DNA of 59,750 nt from Bacillota bacterium (lineage in GTDB: Bacteria; Bacillota_I; Bacilli_A; Erysipelotrichales; Erysipelotrichaceae): assembly GCA_023249475.1 (NCBI GenBank), contig JAHFCO010000011.1, positions 1-59,750 of the forward strand. Reading direction: 5' to 3'. The position numbers were made by a program, and so were the translations under genes. This document shows positions 50,631 through 58,576 of the stretch, piece after piece (within the stretch, counting starts at the first letter, position 1; the number at the start of each line of letters is the position of its first letter). The notes below the pieces were generated by a model that did no database searches, was not told where the DNA came from, and was given only the letters and a program-made list of their open reading frames with translations.

Positions 50631-51781
50631 CGGGCTTCCCCTTCCAATTCCTTGAGTAAGACCTCGACGACATGTTCCGGCGTGAAGATTTCGAATTTCT
50701 CGCGGATGAGGGTGAACGGGAGTTTTTGGTTGCGATGCGACAAGGCGAAGTCGCTGAAGCGAGCCGCGAGGTCGCGGGATGAGATCGGAAGGCATACCGA
50801 CAAAGGATAGTTCTTCAGATAACCGAGATAGGGATCCTTCTCGTCGTAGTAGAAGTGCACGATCGGATTGCCGGTGGAAATGCAATCGAACAGTTTACTG
50901 GGGACAAGGTCGGAATTCTTGTTGCCGATGGTCACGATGAGGCTCGCGCTCGAAAGGACGGATTGGGCGATGTCGCTGGAGACCGGTCCATGGGAAGTGA
51001 AGGATGGAATTTGTTTCGCAAATTCCGCCAAGATCCCTTGGCAATTCCCATACGAATAGAAATGCGTCGCCATGTTCGCTACGGGATGATCCCTCAGGAG
51101 TTCCAGGAAGAAAACGGGGTTGCGGATGGTGACGTCCAAGCCGCCGACATAGACGCAATCGAAGAGGTCCGGATTCGCGGGACGGGTGTTGTCCACCACC
51201 ATCGGGTGTTCCGTGACGACGACTTTGCTTGAGCCGTTGAAATAATCCTTGAGATAGGGCAGGACGAAAATCCGATGCGAGGAGTTGATCAAATCATTGA
51301 GAATCCGTTCTTTCTCCTGTCCCTGGACGAACACCGGGAACACTTCCAGCACATAGGGGATCAGTTTGATGCGGGGGAATTCCGCTTTCAGGGCGATCGA
51401 ATCGTGGATTTCGTCGAAGGTGAACGGAAGTACGATCGCATCGGGTGTCTGCGTTAGGAAGGTGCGTACTTCCTTCAGGTACTTCATCCCCGCTTTTTGG
51501 GAAACGAGGGATTTCAAGATTCTGTTTTTGATCCGGTTGACGACGCGGAAAACGAAGCGTTCCATCGCGGAACCATGGTTGATCTTTTCGAAGATGACGC
51601 GGTCGAAACTCTTGACGCGTACGATGTTTTTCTCGTTGGATGTACCTTCATCCTGGGCGTGGGTGATGACGGTCACGTCGTGCGTTTTCGCCAGCACATC
51701 CACGATCTTCTTCGCCAGGTTGCCGGAAGCGGTAATGTCGGGAGGATAGTTCTTGATTAAGACGACGATTTTTTGGTCCAT
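50627..51781 (-). CDS. Glycosyltransferase (GT-B fold)
   Basis: A 384-residue protein: N-terminal V-L-I-K-N-Y-P-P-D-I-T-A-S-G-N-L-A-K-K loop for acceptor binding and C-terminal V-P-S-K-L-F-D-C-I-S-T-G-N-P-I-V, a divergent form of the nucleotide-sugar motif. Start at 51781 preferred because GGAGGAGCG lies 11 bases upstream; an ATG six codons earlier overlaps that site. Overlaps the Wzy gene by 25 bases. Confidence 0.83.
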   Translation of the reverse strand: MDQKIVVLIKNYPPDITASGNLAKKIVDVLAKTHDVTVITHAQDEGTSNEKNIVRVKSFDRVIFEKINHGSAMERFVFRVVNRIKNRILKSLVSQKAGMKYLKEVRTFLTQTPDAIVLPFTFDEIHDSIALKAEFPRIKLIPYVLEVFPVFVQGQEKERILNDLINSSHRIFVLPYLKDYFNGSSKVVVTEHPMVVDNTRPANPDLFDCVYVGGLDVTIRNPVFFLELLRDHPVANMATHFYSYGNCQGILAEFAKQIPSFTSHGPVSSDIAQSVLSSASLIVTIGNKNSDLVPSKLFDCISTGNPIVHFYYDEKDPYLGYLKNYPLSVCLPISSRDLAARFSDFALSHRNQKLPFTLIREKFEIFTPEHVVEVLLKELEGEAR

Positions 51782-53127
51782 TTCAGGTCGCTCCTCCATT
51801 TCGTTTTATCCAGGTCGATGTTGTTGTAGAGGATGAAAAGGCCAAGGAAGGCGACGAAAGACACCGCCGTATAGGGGGTGGAAAGCACCACGTTGTTGGC
51901 GGGCAGGAAGAAAATCATCAATGTGATCAAGGGAAGCAGAAGGATCGCGATGAGTTTCCCCTTCAGCGATTCGTTGAGGATGATGTACGTCATCACGCCG
52001 ATGATAAAGAGGACCATGAGGACGCCCAGATGCGACACATCGTTCGCGAACCAGGTATAGGCGGTGTGCCAGGTGGAACGGGACGGCCAAAGATAGGTCA
52101 TCTTCGCCTGATAGGTCCACGGGAACGCATCGAAGTTGAAGAAACGTTTGATGTTTTCGATGAGGAAATACCCGCTCCCGATCCCAAACGTCGAGGTAAA
52201 AGGATAGCGGAAGGAGAGGGCCAACCCGTAATACCCCTGGATAAGATAGGTGGAAATCATCAGGAACGGCATCCAGAGCGATTGCGGCAGGATCTGCAGG
52301 ACCCAGGCGTCGTAATCGACGCGACGCAGACCGATGTAGGTCGGAAGGTTGTCGACACGGGCGGTGGTTCCGTTGACGAAATAGAAGACGAACCCCACAA
52401 ACAAAATCCCTGCAAACAATAAGACCCGTCGACGGCTCTTCGCTGTCGACTTCTTGTTGCCGAGTTTAAGTAAAATGATCGTCGCCAGGATCAACACGAT
52501 GCGGAAGATCCCGATGTTTTGTCCGCGGATGATGAAGGTGGAGGCTTCCATCAGAAGCACCAGGAAAAGAAGGATCTTGTTGAAGATCGTGAGTTGCTTG
52601 AACTTATAGATGCCCAACGGGGCGATCATGTAATAGAACGGGGCAAGCAGGGTCGACAACATCGTGACCGCGTCGCCGCCCAAGCCCATTTCGCTGATCT
52701 GGACGTTGGTATAATAGGCCGCGTCGGGATTCTTGATCGCCGCCATCAGGTCTTGGAAAATGTCGACCGGATTGACGGAGATGGAAAAGCGGACCAGGGA
52801 GTTGTATGAAAACATGAAGGAGAGGATGCATAGGAACCACATGTAGTCGTTGAGGTGGACTTGGTTGAAACGGACATGGACCTTATGGAGGAGGTCTTGA
52901 AGCGGCCGCATGAACTTGGGCAGATACATATGGTCGCGGTGGGAAACGACCAGATAACGATCCGCGAACAGATAGCCCCCCACGAACATCAACTGATAAA
53001 GCACAACGAAAATCGCCATCGTCGCATTGTGTTCGCTACGGTATTGGATGGGGGAAATCAGATACAGAAAGAGCGTACCGAGTTGGTACGCTTCAATCAA
53101 ACCGAGGATGACCCACTTCTTCTTCAT
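51757..53127 (-). CDS. Wzy-type repeat-unit polymerase
   Basis: A 456-residue membrane protein with about 12 segments and a long extracytoplasmic loop (about 275-345, containing T-A-R-V-D-N-L-P-T-Y and S-R-S-T-W-H-T-A-Y-T-W-F). This loop pattern is that of oligosaccharide repeat-unit polymerases. Sequence identity of such proteins is low, so the call rests on topology and the surrounding Wzx/glycosyltransferase genes. Start overlaps the pyruvyl transferase stop by four bases. Confidence 0.83.
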   Translation of the reverse strand: MKKKWVILGLIEAYQLGTLFLYLISPIQYRSEHNATMAIFVVLYQLMFVGGYLFADRYLVVSHRDHMYLPKFMRPLQDLLHKVHVRFNQVHLNDYMWFLCILSFMFSYNSLVRFSISVNPVDIFQDLMAAIKNPDAAYYTNVQISEMGLGGDAVTMLSTLLAPFYYMIAPLGIYKFKQLTIFNKILLFLVLLMEASTFIIRGQNIGIFRIVLILATIILLKLGNKKSTAKSRRRVLLFAGILFVGFVFYFVNGTTARVDNLPTYIGLRRVDYDAWVLQILPQSLWMPFLMISTYLIQGYYGLALSFRYPFTSTFGIGSGYFLIENIKRFFNFDAFPWTYQAKMTYLWPSRSTWHTAYTWFANDVSHLGVLMVLFIIGVMTYIILNESLKGKLIAILLLPLITLMIFFLPANNVVLSTPYTAVSFVAFLGLFILYNNIDLDKTKWRSDLKWTKKSSS

Positions 53128-54083
53128 GGTTTAAACTGATCCTTCCACCGTTGGATGGCGGCGAGAGGAAGATGGATTTCAGTCGAAAAAGGTTGAAGCA
53201 GAAGTTCGTCCAGTTTCGAACACTCTTCACGCAAGACGATCGGGATGTTGAAGTCCTTGTGCTTCTCGATCGCACGGTTGTCGATGGCGATGATGATCGT
53301 GCGTTTCTTCTTCTGAAGCGCACGGATCCCGCCATGCAGACGCGTCCCGACGAACTCGATGTCCTGTTCGCTCTCCAATAAGCGGTTGTATCCTTCCAAG
53401 GTCGGATCGACAATCGTGATGCGGGGATGGTCGATCGCCAAACTTTCGAAGTATTTCATATCGCCCGTGCCTTGCGGCCAGAAGAAGACGCGTTGGTAGT
53501 TGCGCAACAGGCTTTCGACCAACAGGGTGTCGTTGGGGATGTCTTTACGGTAATCGGTCAAGGTGAACACGACGTTGGCCGCTTTTTCCGTCGGAATCAA
53601 AGCGCAATGTTCGGGGGTCAAATCCCACATCGACGCACAGCCGGTATTGACGACGTTGGTGATTCCGATACTCTTCAAGATTTCTTCCGTGTATTGGTCG
53701 CGTACGCTATGGAGATGGTTCTTCGACAAGATCGCCTTCAATAAGCTACGGGTATAGAAATTGGGCTTGTTGTTGTAGTTCCACCACCCGACCCCCACCA
53801 GGATCGCCGGTCCGACGATGCTCTTCTGCCAGGGTTTGACGTTCCATTGCGACTTCAGTCCCAAAAACGAGGATTTCAAGAGGTTGCTTCCGCAGACGAA
53901 TTTATAGTCGAAATCGCGAAACAAACGTCCGTAATAGTAGTCGACGGGAAAATGGGTGGAAACCTCCACCACCATGTTCCCTTTCAAAATGAAGCCGAGT
54001 TGTTTCTTCACCCCGTCCGTGATGACCCCGTCCCCAAGGTTCAACGACCCCGCGGAAGGACTCCATAATACGATTTGTTTCAT
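53124..54083 (-). CDS. Polysaccharide pyruvyl transferase family protein
   Basis: A 319-residue GT-B-like protein: N-L-G-D-G-V-I-T-D-G near residue 15, G-V-G-W-W-N-Y-N, and the typical late motif G-T-R-L-H-G-G-I-R-A-L followed by I-I-A-I-D-N-R. The family adds a pyruvate ketal from PEP to sugars, giving the polymer negative charge. Overlaps both neighbours by four bases. Confidence 0.9.
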   Translation of the reverse strand: MKQIVLWSPSAGSLNLGDGVITDGVKKQLGFILKGNMVVEVSTHFPVDYYYGRLFRDFDYKFVCGSNLLKSSFLGLKSQWNVKPWQKSIVGPAILVGVGWWNYNNKPNFYTRSLLKAILSKNHLHSVRDQYTEEILKSIGITNVVNTGCASMWDLTPEHCALIPTEKAANVVFTLTDYRKDIPNDTLLVESLLRNYQRVFFWPQGTGDMKYFESLAIDHPRITIVDPTLEGYNRLLESEQDIEFVGTRLHGGIRALQKKKRTIIIAIDNRAIEKHKDFNIPIVLREECSKLDELLLQPFSTEIHLPLAAIQRWKDQFKP

Positions 54084-55279
54084 TCCCCATGCCTCTCTTT
54101 CGTAAGGATACGCGAATATAGATCCAAGATCGCCTGGGCTGAATTCGATCGTTCCATGAAGGAAGGGTCCAATTCCCAGGTGAAAGGGTTCGGTTGTCGG
54201 ATCGATTCAGCCATCGCCTCCACATCCCCTTTGTCGACGATCGTCAGGTAAGGTTTGTCCGCCATTTCGGGGATGCCTCCGGTACGATAGGCAACCACGG
54301 GGGTTTGGCAGGCCAAGGCCTCCAACACAACGGTCGGATAATTGTCTTCGTAACTGCTGACGGCCAAGACGTCCGCCATCGAATAATAGTCGCTCAACTC
54401 TTCGACGGACGACGTCCGTTTGATTCCCAAAACATGCTGCGGAAGTTGCTTGAGTTGCGCCTCGCTCACCCCGATCAGCAGGATGCGGTAGTCATCCCCA
54501 AGAAGATCCGCCAGTTTCAGCATATCCGCCAAGCCTTTGCGCGGGATCCAACTCATCGCGACCCCCAAGACCACTTTCTTGTCGCCAAGTCCGAGCTTCG
54601 TCCGAAGATCGGATTCCTTCGGCGAGAACTTCTGAAGGTCGATGCCGTTGGGGACAACCGTTACTTCATAAGATGACAGATAGGACGACTTGACGAGGTC
54701 CTTGAGCCAATGTGAGGGGGTGACGAAGGTCAATGAACCAAAACCGGAAAACCATTCCTTCTTTTCGACCAGGTTCTTGCGTGAGCGGTCCATCAGCCAA
54801 CTTTGGGGATAGTCCCCTTTGCGCGGACAGTTCCCGCACCCCGTTTTCCATTTGTCGCACTTTGGCGCGTCGAAATACGTACAGTGTCCGGTGAAACTCC
54901 AGCAGTCATGGAGCGTCCAAACCACCGGGATGTTCATTTCCTTTAGATGCTTCATCAACGTTTCCACATGCAGGTAATACCCGTGGATGTTGTGGAGATG
55001 GACGATGTCGGGCCGATATTGTTCGATGACACGACAGAAATCACGCGTCGCTTGCTTTCCTGCCGCACCGTGGCGATCGAGGATACGCGTCATGAAGACG
55101 TCGGTCAGGATGTTCTCGATCCGGCCGATTTTATACGTGGTGTCGCAGTTTTTCGCCTCGTTGCGCCCGAAAGCGATCATGGATTCATGACCGTCTTGGA
55201 TCAGTGCTTGATGGATGTCGGTGGCGATCCGGCCTGTCGAGCCGATCCCGCACACCACGTTGACCTGGAGGATGCGCAT
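54080..55279 (-). CDS. Glycosyltransferase family 4 protein
   Basis: A 399-residue GT4 enzyme: I-L-Q-V-N-V-V-C-G-I-G-S-T-G-R-I-A at the N-terminus, H-L-H-N-I-H-G-Y, a Cys-rich insert (C-T-Y-F-D-A-P-K-C ... C-G-N-C-P, residues about 132-153), and S-Y-E-D-N-Y-P-T-V-V-L-E-A-L with an intact EX7E motif. The Cys cluster is common in WcaK/WcaL-neighbour enzymes and may bind metal. Its start codon shares one base with the capG stop. A FucNAc transferase role is possible from position after CapEFG. Confidence 0.92.
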   Translation of the reverse strand: MRILQVNVVCGIGSTGRIATDIHQALIQDGHESMIAFGRNEAKNCDTTYKIGRIENILTDVFMTRILDRHGAAGKQATRDFCRVIEQYRPDIVHLHNIHGYYLHVETLMKHLKEMNIPVVWTLHDCWSFTGHCTYFDAPKCDKWKTGCGNCPRKGDYPQSWLMDRSRKNLVEKKEWFSGFGSLTFVTPSHWLKDLVKSSYLSSYEVTVVPNGIDLQKFSPKESDLRTKLGLGDKKVVLGVAMSWIPRKGLADMLKLADLLGDDYRILLIGVSEAQLKQLPQHVLGIKRTSSVEELSDYYSMADVLAVSSYEDNYPTVVLEALACQTPVVAYRTGGIPEMADKPYLTIVDKGDVEAMAESIRQPNPFTWELDPSFMERSNSAQAILDLYSRILTKERHGE

Positions 55280-56406
55280 TATTTACCCCAGACCACACGG
55301 TTGACGTAATCGGTGTAGGAGAGGATGATCCGTACGACTTTATCGGAAACATTGGGCATACTATAATCGGCGACGAGTCTGAAGGATGAAGGATCCTGTT
55401 GGTCAAGCAAGGCCAAGCCCTGCATGATCCGCTCTTTTTTCAGGCCGACCATCATGACCGTCCCCTCTTCCATCGCTTCCGGACGCTCGTGCGCCTGCCG
55501 TATGTTGAGGGATCTCAGTTTCAGGATGGACGTCTCTTCACTGATCGTCCCGCTGTCGCTCAAGACCGCCTTGCTGTCTTTCTGCAGTTTCACGTAATCG
55601 ATGAACCCCAAAGGTTTCAGTAAGGTGATCAAAGGATGGAAGGAGATCCCCTTCGCCTCGACCATCTTGCGTGTGCGCGGATGGGTGGAGACGATGACCG
55701 GGAGTTGATACTTTTCCGCGATCGTGTTCAGCGTGTCCACCAGATCCAGGAAGTTCTCTTCGCTGCTGATGTTTTCTTCGCGGTGGGCGGAAACGACGAA
55801 GTAGTTTCCTTCTTTCAATCCGAGTCTGGACACGATGTCCGATACGTCGATTTCACTCATCTTGGAATGCAGGACTTCATACATCGGCGACCCCGTCTTG
55901 ATGATCCGATCCGCAGGCAAGCCTTCGCGAAGCAGATATTCCCGTGCGATGTCGCTGTAGGTCAGGTTGATGTCGGAGATGTGGTCCACGATCTTACGGT
56001 TGGTTTCTTCCGGAACCCGTTGGTCGAAACAACGGTTCCCCGCTTCCATATGGAAAATCGGGATATGCTTGCGTTTCGCCGCGATCGCGCAAAGGCAACT
56101 GTTGGTATCGCCAAGGACCAGGATGCAGTCCGGTTTCACTTCATCGAGGACTTTGTCGATGGTGATCAGGATGTTCCCGATGGTTTCGATGGCGCTCCCG
56201 ACGGCGGCGTTGAGGAAATAGTCCGGTTTCCGTAGTCCGAAGTCCTTGAAAAAGACTTCGTTGAGTTCATAATCGTAGTTCTGCCCGGTATGGACCAGGA
56301 TATGGCGGATGGACACCGCTTCTTCGAGTTTCTTGATGACGGCGGACAGACGGATGATTTCCGGTCGTGTCCCGACGATCGTCATGACGGTCAATTGTGC
56401 TGCCAT
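55279..56406 (-). CDS. capG: UDP-2-acetamido-2,6-dideoxy-L-talose 2-epimerase, CapG/FnlC-like
   Basis: A 375-residue UDP-GlcNAc 2-epimerase-family protein (WecB fold): V-G-T-R-P-E-I-I-R near residue 10, H-T-G-Q-N-Y-D-Y, V-L-G-D-T-N-S, H-M-E-A-G-N-R, and S-A-H-R-E-E-N. Position directly after CapE and CapF marks it as the third enzyme of UDP-L-FucNAc synthesis rather than ManNAc synthesis. AGGAGGTGTAAC precedes the ATG; one base from capF. Confidence 0.92.
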   Translation of the reverse strand: MAAQLTVMTIVGTRPEIIRLSAVIKKLEEAVSIRHILVHTGQNYDYELNEVFFKDFGLRKPDYFLNAAVGSAIETIGNILITIDKVLDEVKPDCILVLGDTNSCLCAIAAKRKHIPIFHMEAGNRCFDQRVPEETNRKIVDHISDINLTYSDIAREYLLREGLPADRIIKTGSPMYEVLHSKMSEIDVSDIVSRLGLKEGNYFVVSAHREENISSEENFLDLVDTLNTIAEKYQLPVIVSTHPRTRKMVEAKGISFHPLITLLKPLGFIDYVKLQKDSKAVLSDSGTISEETSILKLRSLNIRQAHERPEAMEEGTVMMVGLKKERIMQGLALLDQQDPSSFRLVADYSMPNVSDKVVRIILSYTDYVNRVVWGK

Positions 56407-56407
56407 G

Positions 56408-57517
56408 TTACACCTCCTGGTAGATGGTATCGGGACGCGCGGGATCGAAGATCTCCGTCGCCCAGAATAGGGTGATCAAGTCCGTATCGGACGTATTGGT
56501 GATGCAATGGGTGTAGCCGGTCGGAATGTCCAACACCGTCGGGACTTCCCCGTCCACCGGATAGACGATCACGTCGTCGCTGAAGATGTTTCTGAATTTG
56601 ATTTCGCCCTTCCCTTGGATGACCAGGAACTTCTCGGCCTTGGTATGATGCCAATGGTTTCCGCGGGTGATGCCGGGGAAGGTTTTGGAGACGAAGACTT
56701 GCCCGAAATCCGGGGACTTGATGAACTCGGCCAACCAACCTCTCTGATCCGTGTTCTTTTTCAAGGGATAGGCGAAGTTGTCCGTTTCAAGGTAGGAGAG
56801 ATAGGTTCCGTAGAGTTGGCGGTCGAAGCGCGAGGTAAACACGGGTAAATGGAGATTTATCCGGGTTTGCCTGAAGGCGTTGAGTTTGTCCGCCAATTCC
56901 TGCAGGGTGACCTTCGTCGTCTCGGGGACGACGCAAAAGTTTCCGTCCTTGATGACGTTTCCGCTTAAGGCTTGGACGAATTCGTCGACGACATCGTCGA
57001 TGTGGCAAAGCTCCACGGTCGCCAAGGGATTGGAAAGTTGGATGGGGAGGTCGTGGCTGATGTTGTGGCAGAAGGTGGCGACGACCGAATTATAGTTGGG
57101 TCTGGACCATTTCCCGAACAGGTTGTAGAGACGATAGACGTAGACGGGGACCTGCTGTTTTTCGCCATACGAAAACATCAGGTCTTCCCCGGCTTTCTTG
57201 CTTTGTCCATACGGGTTATCCAGCGCGGCTTGGATCGAGGAGGTGATCAACACCGGGCTTTTGTTTTCATACTTCTCAAGGAGTCCGAGGAGAGTGCTCG
57301 TGAACCCGAAATTGCCCTTCATGAACTCTTCCGGATTCTCCGGACGGTTCACACCGGCCAGATGATAGACGAATTCGCAGGATTGGACGTACGTCTCCAA
57401 TGCTTCGCTTGTCGTATCCAAATCCACCTCGTAGATCGTGTGGGTCTTCAGTGTGTTCAGCGTGGAAATCAGGTTCTTCCCGACGAACCCTTTCGCACCG
57501 GTCACCAGGATCTTCAT
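56408..57517 (-). CDS. capF: UDP-4-keto-6-deoxy-L-AltNAc-type reductase, CapF/FnlB-like (SDR plus cupin)
   Basis: A 369-residue bifunctional protein: N-terminal SDR (G-A-K-G-F-V-G-K-N near residue 7, Y-G-Q-S-K-K catalytic pair) and C-terminal cupin (about 255-369; G-N-H-W-H-H-T-K-A-E-K-F metal site). The cupin half performs C3 epimerisation and the SDR half reduction in UDP-L-FucNAc synthesis. Start overlaps the capE stop by four bases. Confidence 0.95.
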   Translation of the reverse strand: MKILVTGAKGFVGKNLISTLNTLKTHTIYEVDLDTTSEALETYVQSCEFVYHLAGVNRPENPEEFMKGNFGFTSTLLGLLEKYENKSPVLITSSIQAALDNPYGQSKKAGEDLMFSYGEKQQVPVYVYRLYNLFGKWSRPNYNSVVATFCHNISHDLPIQLSNPLATVELCHIDDVVDEFVQALSGNVIKDGNFCVVPETTKVTLQELADKLNAFRQTRINLHLPVFTSRFDRQLYGTYLSYLETDNFAYPLKKNTDQRGWLAEFIKSPDFGQVFVSKTFPGITRGNHWHHTKAEKFLVIQGKGEIKFRNIFSDDVIVYPVDGEVPTVLDIPTGYTHCITNTSDTDLITLFWATEIFDPARPDTIYQEV

Positions 57518-58530
57518 CGTTTCTTCCAGCTTTCCAGCGCTTCGCGCACTTCTTCCAAGCCCAAAAGTTTCGCTTTGATTTCCTCGACCGTTAACCGGTG
57601 GGTATTGTGTGAATTGTATTCGTGGTCCTGGGAAAGTTGGACATCCCCTTCCACGAAGAACTTGTCATAGTTGAGGTCGCGCTTGTCGGCGGGGACGCGA
57701 TAGAACCCGCCCATGTCTTCGGCGACCAGGTACTCTTCCCGGGTCAAGAGCGTTTCGTAGAGTTTCTCCCCGTGGCGCGTCCCGATGACCTTGATGTCGA
57801 CATCGGATGCGAAGAGTTCCTTCACGGCCAAGGCGAGATCTCCGACGGTGGAGGCGGGGGATTTCTGGACCATGATGTCGCCGGCCTGGGCGTTCTCATA
57901 GGCGAAGAGGACCAGTTCGACCGCTTCGTCCAGACTCATCAGGAAACGGGTCATGCTGGGGTCGGTGACGGTCAAGGGATTCCCGGCTTTGATCTGGTCG
58001 ATGAACAAGGGGATGACCGATCCGCGGGAAGCCATGACGTTGCCGTAGCGCGTTCCGCAGATGACGGTCGTATCGCAGGTTTTCGCCTTGGCGACGAAGA
58101 CTTTCTCCATCATCGCCTTGGAGATCCCCATCGCGTTGATGGGATAGGCGGCCTTGTCGGTGGAAAGGCAAACGACCTTCTTGACCTTGGCTTCGATGGC
58201 CGCGGTCAAGACGTTGTCCGTCCCCAAGACGTTGGTTTTCACGGCTTCCATGGGAAAGAACTCGCAGGAAGGCACTTGTTTGAGGGCGGCCGCATGGAAG
58301 AGATAGTCGACCCCGTGCATCGCGTTCTTGATGCTGGGAAGATCACGGACATCCCCGATATAGAACTTCAAGCGGTCGTCATGGTAGAGTTTCCGCATGT
58401 CGTCCTGTTTCTTTTCATCGCGTGAAAAGATCCGGATTTCCTTCACGTCCGTATGCATGAATCGCTTCATGACCGCGTTCCCGAAGGAACCGGTCCCGCC
58501 GGTAATCAGTAGTGTTTTTCCGCTAAACAT
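57514..58530 (-). CDS. capE: UDP-GlcNAc 4,6-dehydratase (inverting), CapE/FnlA-like
   Basis: A 338-residue SDR: T-G-G-T-G-S-F-G-N-A near residue 11, S-T-D-K-A-A-Y-P-I-N-A-M-G-I-S-K with the Met/Lys pair of this dehydratase group, and H-G-E-K-L-Y-E-T-L. It starts UDP-L-FucNAc synthesis from UDP-GlcNAc. AAGGAGGTATACC lies before the ATG. 46 bases after the CapD-like gene. Confidence 0.95.
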   Translation of the reverse strand: MFSGKTLLITGGTGSFGNAVMKRFMHTDVKEIRIFSRDEKKQDDMRKLYHDDRLKFYIGDVRDLPSIKNAMHGVDYLFHAAALKQVPSCEFFPMEAVKTNVLGTDNVLTAAIEAKVKKVVCLSTDKAAYPINAMGISKAMMEKVFVAKAKTCDTTVICGTRYGNVMASRGSVIPLFIDQIKAGNPLTVTDPSMTRFLMSLDEAVELVLFAYENAQAGDIMVQKSPASTVGDLALAVKELFASDVDIKVIGTRHGEKLYETLLTREEYLVAEDMGGFYRVPADKRDLNYDKFFVEGDVQLSQDHEYNSHNTHRLTVEEIKAKLLGLEEVREALESWKKR

Positions 58531-58576
58531 GGTATACCTCCTTGAGACATCGTTGTGTGCCTTTTCAATGATTCTT

